21,823 bases of DNA from assembly GCA_910586405.1 (NCBI GenBank), contig CAJUII010000042.1, positions 1 to 21,823 of the forward strand. Reading direction: 5' to 3'. The stretch is from an uncultured Lachnospiraceae bacterium (lineage in GTDB: Bacteria; Bacillota; Clostridia; Lachnospirales; Lachnospiraceae). Below, in pieces: positions 8,497 through 16,006 of this stretch. How positions within the stretch are numbered: position 1 is the stretch's first letter; each line of letters begins with the position of its first letter. The position numbers were made by a program, and so were the translations under genes. Below the pieces are notes generated by a model. It worked only from the letters and a program-made list of their open reading frames with translations. It did no database searches and was not told the origin of the DNA.

Positions 8497-9105
8497 TTAT
8501 ATTGGATTCGCCTTCTCAAGCTTGTCTGAAACCTTCATATTCCGTGTCTCTGCCGCCGCGATCGCCTTCTCAAGCACTGCGGACGCCGTATCCTGATGTC
8601 CCATCACAAAGAAGATATCATTGCCAAGCAAAACTGCGTACTGTTGTTCTGCTGTGACGCAGATCCACTTTGCCGGATTGATATTGTCCATGAGCTGCTG
8701 GCGGATCGCTTCTGCATCCGCTTCATCTGTAGTTCTGATGTACACAGCACTATAGGCTGTAGAGGACATCATAGACTCTGACAGATAAATGCCCTCAATG
8801 CCGCTCAAATCCGACAGCCCCGTGTGATACGAAATTAAGTCCGCATCCCCCAAATCAAGCTCTGTCGTCGTTACCTCCATAGGGAGCAGGTCTTCTGCCA
8901 CGCCCCCATACACCTCATCCATAAATGCAGACACCTCATCTGCACTGTCCAGATGTACCATTCCCGCCGTATCCGCATTTTCCTCCGTCGATACCTCGTC
9001 CGATGTTCTGTCTCCGCCATTGGCACAGCCTGTGAGCGCTGACAAGGAAAGTGCCATTATGATTGCGGCCATTCCTATTTTATTCACGATTGTTCTTTTT
9101 TTCAT
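8497..9105 (-). CDS. DUF4358 family lipoprotein
   Basis: This 202-residue protein begins with a lysine-rich signal peptide and a hydrophobic core ending in the lipobox LTGC, so Cys27 should be lipidated and the mature protein tethered outside the membrane. After an acidic linker, the remaining domain (about 50-200) has the look of DUF4358 proteins, which are common in Clostridia and have no assigned function. The start is ATG 9105: GGAGG lies 10 bases upstream, whereas the in-frame TTG at 9111 would be only 4 bases away. Its position, 118 bp after the anti-sigma gene and 14 bp before an MBOAT gene, suggests an accessory or sensory role in polysaccharide acylation. That role is inferred from context. 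Confidence 0.82.
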   Translation of the reverse strand: MKKRTIVNKIGMAAIIMALSLSALTGCANGGDRTSDEVSTEENADTAGMVHLDSADEVSAFMDEVYGGVAEDLLPMEVTTTELDLGDADLISYHTGLSDLSGIEGIYLSESMMSSTAYSAVYIRTTDEADAEAIRQQLMDNINPAKWICVTAEQQYAVLLGNDIFFVMGHQDTASAVLEKAIAAAETRNMKVSDKLEKANPI

Positions 9106-9223
9106 AAACAATTGTCCTCCTTTTTTCTAAACACGCCATCGAACTTTCCATTACAGAAAAGCCTCCGATGAGCTTATTGTTACCCTGATTCATCATAAAT
9201 ATTCAATCAATATACCACCAAAA
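9106..9223. other. Intergenic region between anti-sigma and DUF4358 genes
   Basis: This 118-bp gap is the second longest in the window and is AT-rich. On the minus strand a TATGAT hexamer occurs, but only a poor -35 (TTGGTG) lies 18 bases upstream. A 4-bp AAGC/GCTT stem followed by a few T residues is too weak to call a terminator. A secondary promoter for the downstream acylation genes is possible but not demonstrated. Confidence 0.35.
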
Positions 9224-9979
9224 TCAAGGATTTCCGACTGCCTGCAACGTATAGACAGTCTCATCCTCCTCGCTGTCTGACGCACTTTGTGCAAGTGTAA
9301 GAACATACGTATGTGACTGCTCCAGCGAGATCACGCCGCCCTCTGCCAATGCGGCGCTAAAAATTTTGATTTCACTGCCCGTCTGCACATCGGTATACTC
9401 TGATGAAAGTACGCTGGCTGTATACAAAATACCGCTGTTCATGCGGACATCCGTATCCAGAATTTCTACAGTGACTTGAAAGCTGTTTTCATTCTGTGCT
9501 GTTGTAACTTCCGCATTCGAATCTGCGTTTTCATCATTTAATGTGTCTGATTTCACCATATCAATTGTACTGTCTGATGCAGCTACATTTGAATCTATTG
9601 CTGCATCGTTTGTCACCTGTGCACTTCCCTCGCTGCCAGCACCGCCCGACAAAGCTACACATTTATTGTCTGTATCAGTATTTTCCGCGACCGCCTCCGG
9701 TGCGCACTCCATATAGGCTGTATGATTGTCTGGCGCTGCGGTATAGGATTTACCGCCGTCAGATGCCAGATGCCTTGTTATGACCGGAATACTCAAAACC
9801 ACACACGCACAGGCTGCCGCCAATCCTGCCCACATTTTAATCTGCCGTTTACTCTTGACAATGCTGTCACGAGGCAGGCTCACTGGCTTTTGCTCCAAGC
9901 CTGCCTCTATGCGTGCCCACAGATCCGGCGCTTCACTGTCCATGAGCGCCTTGTATTCTTTTTCCAAATCCTTACTCAT
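9224..9979 (-). CDS. Membrane-anchored anti-sigma factor for the adjacent ECF sigma factor
   Basis: This is a 251-residue protein with a cytoplasmic N-terminus of about 48 residues containing PDLWARIEAGL, a motif typical of clostridial anti-sigma factors. One transmembrane segment follows (about 49-67). Outside is a long low-complexity stretch rich in Ala, Asp, Asn and Ser (about 75-165), then a small folded-looking C-terminal domain (165-251). There is no HxxxCxxC zinc motif, so it is not a classical ZAS-type anti-sigma. Its start overlaps the sigma gene's stop by 8 bp, with AGGAG upstream, which implies translational coupling and balanced amounts. It should bind the sigma factor until an envelope signal releases it. 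The signal is unknown. Confidence 0.83.
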   Translation of the reverse strand: MSKDLEKEYKALMDSEAPDLWARIEAGLEQKPVSLPRDSIVKSKRQIKMWAGLAAACACVVLSIPVITRHLASDGGKSYTAAPDNHTAYMECAPEAVAENTDTDNKCVALSGGAGSEGSAQVTNDAAIDSNVAASDSTIDMVKSDTLNDENADSNAEVTTAQNENSFQVTVEILDTDVRMNSGILYTASVLSSEYTDVQTGSEIKIFSAALAEGGVISLEQSHTYVLTLAQSASDSEEDETVYTLQAVGNP

Positions 9980-10505
9980 AACCGCATCTCCTCAATTTCT
10001 TGATCGCATTCTGATATCGCCAGGTTACTGTTCCAAGTGGAATTTTAAGAATATCTGCTATCTCCTGAAAAGTCAATTCTCCCAAAATCTTTAAATGCAC
10101 AACCTCCCTCTCATTGGGTTTTAGCGTACCGAGCGCCTGTCGCAGACTCATATCCGAGAGCACCTCCTGCTCAACACATGCATCCGATACGGTCTCCGTC
10201 GTGGTGTCCGCAAAATCCTCTGTCAATATTTCCCGTTTTGTCTTTCTGAGTAAGTCCACTGCCATATTGCGGGCAATCGCCGCCATCCATGCCCGGTGTC
10301 CGTTCCCGCCGCGATATGTATCTGCAAGCCGCCATAGTTTCATAAAAAACTCACTGGTGACATCCTCCGCATCCTCGCGCTTTGACACAATCTGGAGTAC
10401 AATAGAATAAATATATCCCAGATACGCTTCGTAAATTTCATGCAGTGCATTCTTGTCACCAGACCTCATGCGCTCCATGCATGCATCGAACTGTTTTTCC
10501 TCCAC
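9972..10505 (-). CDS. ECF-type RNA polymerase sigma factor
   Basis: Sigma region 2 spans about residues 24-90 (IYEAYLGYIY, EDAEDVTSEFFMKLW, AWMAAIARN), and region 4 spans about 120-172 (LKPNEREVVHLKILGELT, IADILKIPLGTV). Nothing lies between them except a short acidic linker, as expected for extracytoplasmic-function sigma factors. I place the start at GTG 10505 (177 residues): GGGAGGGGG stands directly upstream with 8-base spacing from its GGAGG core, and the protein then begins at the usual point for the family. An in-frame ATG at 10562 would add 19 residues and has only a poor ribosome binding site. It is cotranscribed with its anti-sigma factor. Likely targets are its own operon and the flanking acyltransferase genes, which is inference. 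Confidence 0.9.
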   Translation of the reverse strand: MEEKQFDACMERMRSGDKNALHEIYEAYLGYIYSIVLQIVSKREDAEDVTSEFFMKLWRLADTYRGGNGHRAWMAAIARNMAVDLLRKTKREILTEDFADTTTETVSDACVEQEVLSDMSLRQALGTLKPNEREVVHLKILGELTFQEIADILKIPLGTVTWRYQNAIKKLRRCGYE

Positions 10506-10510
10506 ATGGA

Positions 10511-10519
10511 CCCCCTCCC
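10511..10519 (-). promoter_or_regulatory. Ribosome binding site that selects a GTG start for the ECF sigma gene
   Basis: The minus strand reads GGGAGGGGG, then TCCAT, then GTG at 10505. An ATG also occurs at 10507-10505 but is out of frame with the sigma coding sequence. The strength of this site argues against the longer ATG-initiated form beginning at 10562. Confidence 0.6.
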
Positions 10520-10587
10520 GGTACTCTATATACGTTTCTTCCTGCGTATTTTTATGGTACATTTTTTCTTTTTTATTTTCCCAACGA

Positions 10588-11706
10588 CTACTTGATTAAA
10601 ATCGGTTCCCGAAATACCTCACAGTAACGTTCTGCACGCTCCCAGATCACGACATCCGGCTGATACCGGTCAAGCATACTGTACTGAAAATCCCGCGCGT
10701 CCTCCCAGTATACTTCCTTATAATATCCCTTGCAGATCTGAGAGAGAAATCCGCCGAAAGAATCCCCGACATACAGCAGTACCTGATCATGATACTGTGA
10801 CTTGTCCGCCGAATCCGGCTCGAACACATACACTGTATCCACTTTATATTTATCCGCCAAACCTGCCATCATGACCAGATCCCCCGAATAATCTGTCGCG
10901 TCTATCCGAAAGCGGACAGAATCCATCTCCGCGTGTGTGCCGTAAACCGTCTTGAAAAACTCCTGCATATTCACAAAAGCTCCAATCTGATTGCTATGAG
11001 AATCCGTAATGTAATACAGCGGCGCCTTATCCTTGTTCGCCATCAGTGCATCTTTGGGATAGACAAACACCAAGTCGGTATTCTCACGCAGATATGCCGC
11101 AAGCTGTTCCCCCCGGGATACATCGTTGACCCGCGCGATCGTATCCGGCATATTCTCTGAATAGATAATCTCTTTGTTTGGAATACACATGGTATAGAAC
11201 TCAATATTCCTCGCTGCAAGATGTTCCCTTGTCGCCGCAAGATTTGCCGCGATCGCTGCCATCTCCTCCTCCGTGAAATGGTTGATTCCCATATAATCCC
11301 AAATAGGATGTCCATCCAGTTCTGTCTTATAGAAAAACATATTATTTTTTCCCATAAGCGTCTGTGTGGACTCAATGTATGTCCCTCCGGTAAGCAGTGA
11401 AGTGAGCTCTGTATTAAAGCCAATCAGCTTCGTCCGTCCAAATAAACTGTCTGTAAACTGATTGATGCCCTTCTGCAATCCGGCGAAGCCCGTCTCCTTC
11501 TGCGCAGCGCCCTGCACTGTTTCATCCTTCGCGCCTGCCTGTGTCCCATTCACCAGTGTTCCGTTCTGTTCTAAGACTGCCTGCTCCTCGTCTGTCAGCG
11601 CACTTTCCTGCCGGCTTGGCAGCAGATTGCGCACCACGGTCACAAGCGGTATCACTAATATAAAAACAAGAAAGGCAATCGTAATCCATCTGTCCCTGTT
11701 TTTCAT
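10588..11706 (-). CDS. AlgX/AlgJ-like SGNH-fold acyltransferase partner, divergent DHHW motif
   Basis: This 372-residue protein has one N-terminal membrane anchor (about residues 8-25) and an extracytoplasmic domain. The probable catalytic elements are TDSHSNQIG (Asp235, His237) and GDSF (Asp315, Ser316), plus a YSGDL word near 273-277 that is common in this family. Compared with the canonical DTHW, the tryptophan position is serine, unlike the second copy at 5787-6989. The gene begins 39 bp after the MBOAT gene. I chose ATG 11706 because AGGAG lies 5 bases upstream; an in-frame TTG at 11742 has no such site. It should complete the O-acyl transfer begun by its MBOAT partner on an external glycan. 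The acceptor is unknown. Confidence 0.82.
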   Translation of the reverse strand: MKNRDRWITIAFLVFILVIPLVTVVRNLLPSRQESALTDEEQAVLEQNGTLVNGTQAGAKDETVQGAAQKETGFAGLQKGINQFTDSLFGRTKLIGFNTELTSLLTGGTYIESTQTLMGKNNMFFYKTELDGHPIWDYMGINHFTEEEMAAIAANLAATREHLAARNIEFYTMCIPNKEIIYSENMPDTIARVNDVSRGEQLAAYLRENTDLVFVYPKDALMANKDKAPLYYITDSHSNQIGAFVNMQEFFKTVYGTHAEMDSVRFRIDATDYSGDLVMMAGLADKYKVDTVYVFEPDSADKSQYHDQVLLYVGDSFGGFLSQICKGYYKEVYWEDARDFQYSMLDRYQPDVVIWERAERYCEVFREPILIK

Positions 11707-11745
11707 TTCATCTCCTGTCCTTTCCAATCGCATCCAAATCAACCA

Positions 11746-13155
11746 TCAGAAATTAAAGTATATAAACGGATTGTACGCATTGTTGCAGATAAATGATACG
11801 CTGACCACCAGACCGATCACGATGCCTGCTGCATAGACAGCCTGCCAGATCTGATTATTTTTCAGCTTCTCATCGATCCGCGGCATGATAGGTGCACAAC
11901 CGATGATTGCAAATACAAAGTATATCCAGTTCTGAGCGATGTATGCCCAGACAGCTTTGTCAATAATTCCCTTCGCACCGATGCCAAACATTGCCTTGAT
12001 GTACAAAAAAGCATTTCCCATCCCTGTCGAGCGGAAAATCACCCATCCGATCATGACCAGCACCATTGTATACAAATGACCCCACCAGTAATTTTTCTTG
12101 CCAAGCCCCGTCAGCTTCTCAACAGTCAAAATCACAAAATACATCAGCCCCCATGAGATAAAGGTCCAGTTCGCACCGTGCCACATGCCAGTCAGCAGCC
12201 ATACGACAAAAAGGTTTAGAATAAGCCTCGGCTTCGAAACCCTGCTGCCTCCCATCGGAAAATACACATAATCTCGAAACCATGTTTGCATAGAAATATG
12301 CCACCTGCGCCAGAACTCTGACACTGTTCTGGAGATATAAGGATAGTTAAAGTTCTCCTCGAAATGAAATCCAAACATCTGACCAAGACCGATCGCCATA
12401 TCCGAATATCCAGAAAAGTCAAAAAAGATTTGGAGCGTATACGCAATCGCACCAAGCCATGCCATGCCCATTGACGCCTGAAACTCATGGTTGATGATCA
12501 GTCCAAATGCATTGTCTGCGATCACTGCCATGTTGTTGGCGACAAGCACTTTTTTCCCTAGACCAATGCAGAATCTAGTCACGCCCGCAGAAAAATCCGC
12601 TAACGTTTCGACACGGTGTTCAATCTGGTCTGCAATCGTCTCGTAACGCACGATCGGTCCTGCGATCAGCTGCGGAAACAATGCTATATAAAGCCCTACC
12701 TGCAAAGGATTCTTCTGCACCTTGCCGCGTCTCCTGTAGACATCGATCACATACGACATTGCCTGGAACGTATAGAACGAGATGCCGATCGGCAGCGGTA
12801 CAATCGGGACTGGAATGTTTGTGTGCAGGAAACGGTTGATCTGCAATACCGTAAATTCACTGTACTTAAACCATCCCAGTGTGCCGATATTGACCGCCAC
12901 CAGCAGCACAAACAGCACTGTGACCACTGCCTTCTTCTCTCGAAATACATCCACATAAATACCAAAAATCCAATTGACCAGGATTGTCGCGATCATCAAA
13001 AATACATACGTCGGCTCACCCCATGCATAGAAAAAGAGACTTGCCGCCAGCAGAAATATATTTTTCAGGGTTTTCGTCTTTCTCAAGAGCGCATAGTAGA
13101 CCACCAGCACAATCGGAAAAAAAACAAACAAAAAAACCTCACTTGGGAAAAGCAT
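11746..13155 (-). CDS. MBOAT-family membrane O-acyltransferase (AlgI/DltB type), copy 2
   Basis: This 469-residue polytopic membrane protein is clearly paralogous to the MBOAT at 7019-8482. It shows FYAWGEPTY (42-50), LPIGISFYTFQ, FPQLIAGPIVRY (160-171), FDFSGYSDMAIG, EFWRRWHISM (280-289) and MWHGANWTF with the conserved His326. The role is transfer of an acyl group through the membrane to the partner encoded 39 bp downstream. I chose ATG 13155: it begins MLFPSEVFLF, matching the start of copy 1, and GGAGG lies 9 bases upstream inside the end of dapF. Only one base separates it from the dapF stop, so translation is probably coupled. The donor and acceptor are not visible from sequence. Confidence 0.93.
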   Translation of the reverse strand: MLFPSEVFLFVFFPIVLVVYYALLRKTKTLKNIFLLAASLFFYAWGEPTYVFLMIATILVNWIFGIYVDVFREKKAVVTVLFVLLVAVNIGTLGWFKYSEFTVLQINRFLHTNIPVPIVPLPIGISFYTFQAMSYVIDVYRRRGKVQKNPLQVGLYIALFPQLIAGPIVRYETIADQIEHRVETLADFSAGVTRFCIGLGKKVLVANNMAVIADNAFGLIINHEFQASMGMAWLGAIAYTLQIFFDFSGYSDMAIGLGQMFGFHFEENFNYPYISRTVSEFWRRWHISMQTWFRDYVYFPMGGSRVSKPRLILNLFVVWLLTGMWHGANWTFISWGLMYFVILTVEKLTGLGKKNYWWGHLYTMVLVMIGWVIFRSTGMGNAFLYIKAMFGIGAKGIIDKAVWAYIAQNWIYFVFAIIGCAPIMPRIDEKLKNNQIWQAVYAAGIVIGLVVSVSFICNNAYNPFIYFNF

Positions 13156-13156
13156 C

Positions 13157-14029
13157 TTACATTTCCTCCCACAATTCGATCTCACCGTCAAACACCGTCT
13201 CCGCCGGACCTGTCATGTAGACCACATTTCTCGCCCTATCCCACTCGCACAAAATCTCTCCGCCCAGCACCTTCACTGTCACCTTTGTGTCTGTCAAACC
13301 GTTCAGCACACTGGCAACGACTGTCGCACAGCATCCTGTTCCGCACGCAAGCGTCTCTCCCGTTCCGCGCTCCCAGACACGCATCTGCACATTATTTTTG
13401 TCCAGGACCCGCACAAATTCTGTGTTCACCCGCTCCGGGAAGCGCGCGTGATTCTCAAAATGCGGTCCTATCTTGTCTATCTCAAAATCCCGAATGTCAA
13501 AAGGTTCTATCACATCCTTTAGAAATACAACTGCGTGGGGATTGCCCATCGACACACAAGTCATCCTGTAGCGCTGTCCATCTACCTCAATCTCCTCATC
13601 GATGACCTGCTCATGATCAGACACCACTGGTATATCGGATGCCGTCAGGATTGGCATACCCATAGTTACCTTTACCGTCGATACTTTACCGTCTGCTCCC
13701 AGCGTGAGATCAAGATTCTTCACCTGTCCAAAGCTTTCGATTGTAATGCTGGTCTGATCGGTCAATCCGTAATCATACACATACTTTGCCACACAGCGAA
13801 TCCCGTTGCCGCACATCTGTGCTCTCGTCCCGTCAGCGTTGTACATCTCCATCTCAAAGCAAGCGCTCTTCCCGGGATTAATAAAGATCACACCGTCTCC
13901 GCCAATCCCAAAATGCCTGTCGCTGAGCCGCCGCACCAGCTCTGGCTTTCTCTTTGCATCAATCTGCTCTTTCAAACCATTGACATAAATATAATCATTT
14001 CCGCACCCATGCATTTTTGTAAATTTCAT
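13157..14029 (-). CDS. dapF: Diaminopimelate epimerase
   Basis: This enzyme interconverts LL- and meso-diaminopimelate in the cytoplasm, supplying lysine synthesis and the peptidoglycan cross-bridge. The 290-residue product has the usual family length. The two catalytic cysteines are visible: Cys73 in MCGNGIRC and the second in LACGTGCCATVV. HGCGNDYIYVNG near the N-terminus and GNPHAV are further family words. The start is ATG 14029, giving MKFTKMHGCGND with AGGAAAG upstream; extending the frame upstream would run into the neighbouring gene. It follows the manC-type gene by 11 bp and abuts the MBOAT gene by 1 bp. This unusual placement ties a peptidoglycan precursor enzyme to surface acylation genes. 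Confidence 0.96.
   Translation of the reverse strand: MKFTKMHGCGNDYIYVNGLKEQIDAKRKPELVRRLSDRHFGIGGDGVIFINPGKSACFEMEMYNADGTRAQMCGNGIRCVAKYVYDYGLTDQTSITIESFGQVKNLDLTLGADGKVSTVKVTMGMPILTASDIPVVSDHEQVIDEEIEVDGQRYRMTCVSMGNPHAVVFLKDVIEPFDIRDFEIDKIGPHFENHARFPERVNTEFVRVLDKNNVQMRVWERGTGETLACGTGCCATVVASVLNGLTDTKVTVKVLGGEILCEWDRARNVVYMTGPAETVFDGEIELWEEM
13165..13169 (-). promoter_or_regulatory. Ribosome binding site of MBOAT copy 2 embedded in the dapF 3' end
   Basis: GGAGG lies within the last codons of dapF and stands 9 bases before ATG 13155, while the dapF stop ends at 13157. Ribosomes finishing dapF would arrive at the MBOAT start, so the two genes are probably translationally coupled. Confidence 0.65.
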
Positions 14030-14040
14030 CGTCTTTCCTC

Positions 14041-15372
14041 TCATGTTTCTGACCAACTCCAGTCAAACACCTCTGTATCTCCCTCTGTATTGTCCTCGCT
14101 GATTTGTACTGATATCAACTGCAAATCCTGAAAAGCCCGGATCGCATGCTTTTGCCCTCTCCTGATAGAAATGGAGTCACCGCGCGACAGCTTTATTAAA
14201 CAGCCATCCACCACAAGCTCTCCTTCTCCGTTTGCCACCGTGATCACTTCATCCTTATAACGATGCATATGATAGTCCTGTGCACGCCCTGCATGGATGG
14301 TGACATGCTTGGTGAGGGATTTCGTCCCGTCAGCATATTGGCTGTAGTCATACACCTTGTACTCACCCCAGCGCCGCTCCTCATACATTGGACGGTTATC
14401 GATGTTCTCTACATAAGGTTTGATATAGGAACTTTTGTGTTTATCAGATACCAGAATGCCGTCCTGCCCCGCCGCAATCACAAGATTCTGCGTGCCAAGC
14501 GCCACCACAGGGATTGACAGCTCATTGATCACATGCGTATTGATACACGCCTCCCCCATGATCACATCCCCGATGCTCTCCTCCTGCATCTCCTCAGTGA
14601 GCGTGTTCCATGTTCCGATATCCTTCCACGCACCGCTGTATGGAATCACAGCAAGCGACGTTGCGTTCTCGACAACCTCATAGTCAAAGCTGTCTTTTTT
14701 CAGACTCGCATAGCACGCCACAACATCATCAAACGCTCTGCTTTTTAGATAATTGTCCGCAATTTTCATCAAATATTTTAATTTGAAGGCAAACACGCCC
14801 GCATTCCAGAGCGCCCCCTGTTCGATCAAAGCGCGCGCTGACGCCTCGTCTGGTTTTTCCTTGAAACCAGTCACGCTCCCGCCCTCCCCAGGTATGATAT
14901 AGCCATATTTTTCGGAAGGATAAGCCGGCGTAATTCCCATGAGAACGATGTCCGCACTGCCCTGCTGTACACGTGCATCCATCTTCTTGAAGGTCTCAAA
15001 ATATTCCACATCCACATAAGGGTCCACTGGCAGCACAATGACAGTCTCCTCCGGGTCCATCTGCTTGCGCGATTCGAGATACGATGCTGCGAGCACAATC
15101 GCCGGAAACGTATTCCTGCGCTCTGGCTCCACCACAACATCCACGTCGTTTGGCAGCTGCCCCCTGATCGACTCCACCTGTGTCGCTGATGTCGCCACGA
15201 CAATCTTCGCTTGAATCCCCGCCTGCGTGATCTGACGGTACACGCGCTGTACCATGGATTCATGACCGCCCTTTGCATCGCTGAGCAGCTTTAGAAACTG
15301 CTTTGACCGGATTTCATTTGACAAGGGCCAGAGACGCTTTCCCGAGCCGCCTGATAATAAAACGATATTCAT
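14041..15372 (-). CDS. manC: Mannose-1-phosphate guanylyltransferase with C-terminal cupin domain
   Basis: This enzyme makes GDP-mannose from mannose-1-phosphate and GTP, a donor for capsule, exopolysaccharide and glycoprotein synthesis. The 443-residue protein opens with the nucleotidyltransferase signature LSGGSGKRLWPLSNE (6-20) followed by KQFLKL. It also has FKEKPDEASA and WNAGVFAFK, typical of the sugar-binding part. A cupin region at about 350-425 (HMHRYKDE, GEGELVVDG) corresponds to the phosphomannose isomerase-like half of bifunctional ManC proteins. It is somewhat shorter than many ManC proteins, so isomerase activity is uncertain. The start ATG has GGGAG upstream. It lies between the ANTAR regulator (30 bp) and dapF (11 bp). 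Confidence 0.86.
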   Translation of the reverse strand: MNIVLLSGGSGKRLWPLSNEIRSKQFLKLLSDAKGGHESMVQRVYRQITQAGIQAKIVVATSATQVESIRGQLPNDVDVVVEPERRNTFPAIVLAASYLESRKQMDPEETVIVLPVDPYVDVEYFETFKKMDARVQQGSADIVLMGITPAYPSEKYGYIIPGEGGSVTGFKEKPDEASARALIEQGALWNAGVFAFKLKYLMKIADNYLKSRAFDDVVACYASLKKDSFDYEVVENATSLAVIPYSGAWKDIGTWNTLTEEMQEESIGDVIMGEACINTHVINELSIPVVALGTQNLVIAAGQDGILVSDKHKSSYIKPYVENIDNRPMYEERRWGEYKVYDYSQYADGTKSLTKHVTIHAGRAQDYHMHRYKDEVITVANGEGELVVDGCLIKLSRGDSISIRRGQKHAIRAFQDLQLISVQISEDNTEGDTEVFDWSWSET

Positions 15373-15402
15373 ATCTTATCTCCCTTCTATCATTTATTTC
15401 TA

Positions 15403-15945
15403 TCATTTGAGTGCCAGAAGCATCTGCGCTGTCTCAACGAGATTGGTGCCATTGTCCATACTGTGTTTTTGCAGATAGCGGTGTGCCTCCTCCTCTGTCA
15501 TGTTATTTCTAGCCATCAATAGCTGCTTGGCGCTTGCTACGACGGCGTTCTCCTTCTCATCGCGTACCTTCAAAGCTCCCCGCCGCCGCTTCCTGCGCCG
15601 GAGGATTCCCTGTGACAGCATATCGATGGTGCTGATCAACTCATGCACCTTGAGCGGCATGACAAGCCCGATCATCCCACCGCCCTGCACCTCAGCGAGA
15701 ACCCGCTGTGATGCCATCACCACCATCTCAAAGCCCTCTGGCAGACTGCACTTTAGTTCAGTACAGATCATATCTGTCAGCCGATACCCCACAATGATAA
15801 TTCCGTCATGAAATTCATCAGCATAGCCAAGCGCCTGTGCGCCGGAGGTGCAGACTGCCGTCACGCCAAATCCGCCTTTTACCAGAATGTTCTTAATGCT
15901 TTTGGCGTCCTCAAGCCTAGCAAAGGCTACTATAATATTTGTCAA
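15403..15945 (-). CDS. ANTAR-domain RNA-binding regulator with degenerate receiver domain (NitR-like)
   Basis: Residues 1-110 have the outline of a response-regulator receiver, but the key positions are missing. The phosphoacceptor aspartate is replaced by Gly53 in GIIIVGYRL, the acidic pair after strand 1 is absent, and the usual Lys-Pro near 97 is Met-Pro. A basic patch RRRKRRR (116-122) leads into a C-terminal ANTAR domain (about 125-180, with EEEAHRYLQKHSM). ANTAR proteins bind paired hairpins in nascent RNA and prevent termination. The gene follows glnA by 61 bp, as for the NitR-type regulator described in solventogenic clostridia, so control of nitrogen genes is likely. The start is TTG 15945, which has GGAGGTG five bases upstream and no competing ATG. 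Confidence 0.85.
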   Translation of the reverse strand: MTNIIVAFARLEDAKSIKNILVKGGFGVTAVCTSGAQALGYADEFHDGIIIVGYRLTDMICTELKCSLPEGFEMVVMASQRVLAEVQGGGMIGLVMPLKVHELISTIDMLSQGILRRRKRRRGALKVRDEKENAVVASAKQLLMARNNMTEEEAHRYLQKHSMDNGTNLVETAQMLLALK

Positions 15946-15950
15946 CTGTA

Positions 15951-15957
15951 CACCTCC
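15951..15957 (-). promoter_or_regulatory. Ribosome binding site deciding the TTG start of the ANTAR regulator
   Basis: The minus strand reads GGAGGTG, then TACAG, then TTG at 15945. The near-perfect match and 5-base spacing make the rare TTG the most credible start for this gene. Confidence 0.7.
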
Positions 15958-16006
15958 AAATCCTATGAAACGGTAACTCGTTCTTCATTGTCATGGAATC
16001 ATGTAC

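Noticed and set aside
12616..13605. A 329-codon open frame on the plus strand
   Set aside because: It crosses the junction of dapF and MBOAT copy 2, both strongly supported on the minus strand, and its translation is basic, His/Gln/Arg-rich and family-less.
15990..16003. Small palindrome (CATG-GAAT-CATG) between glnA and the ANTAR gene as a terminator
   Set aside because: The stem has only four base pairs and no T-tract follows it. Readthrough from glnA into the regulator gene is likely.
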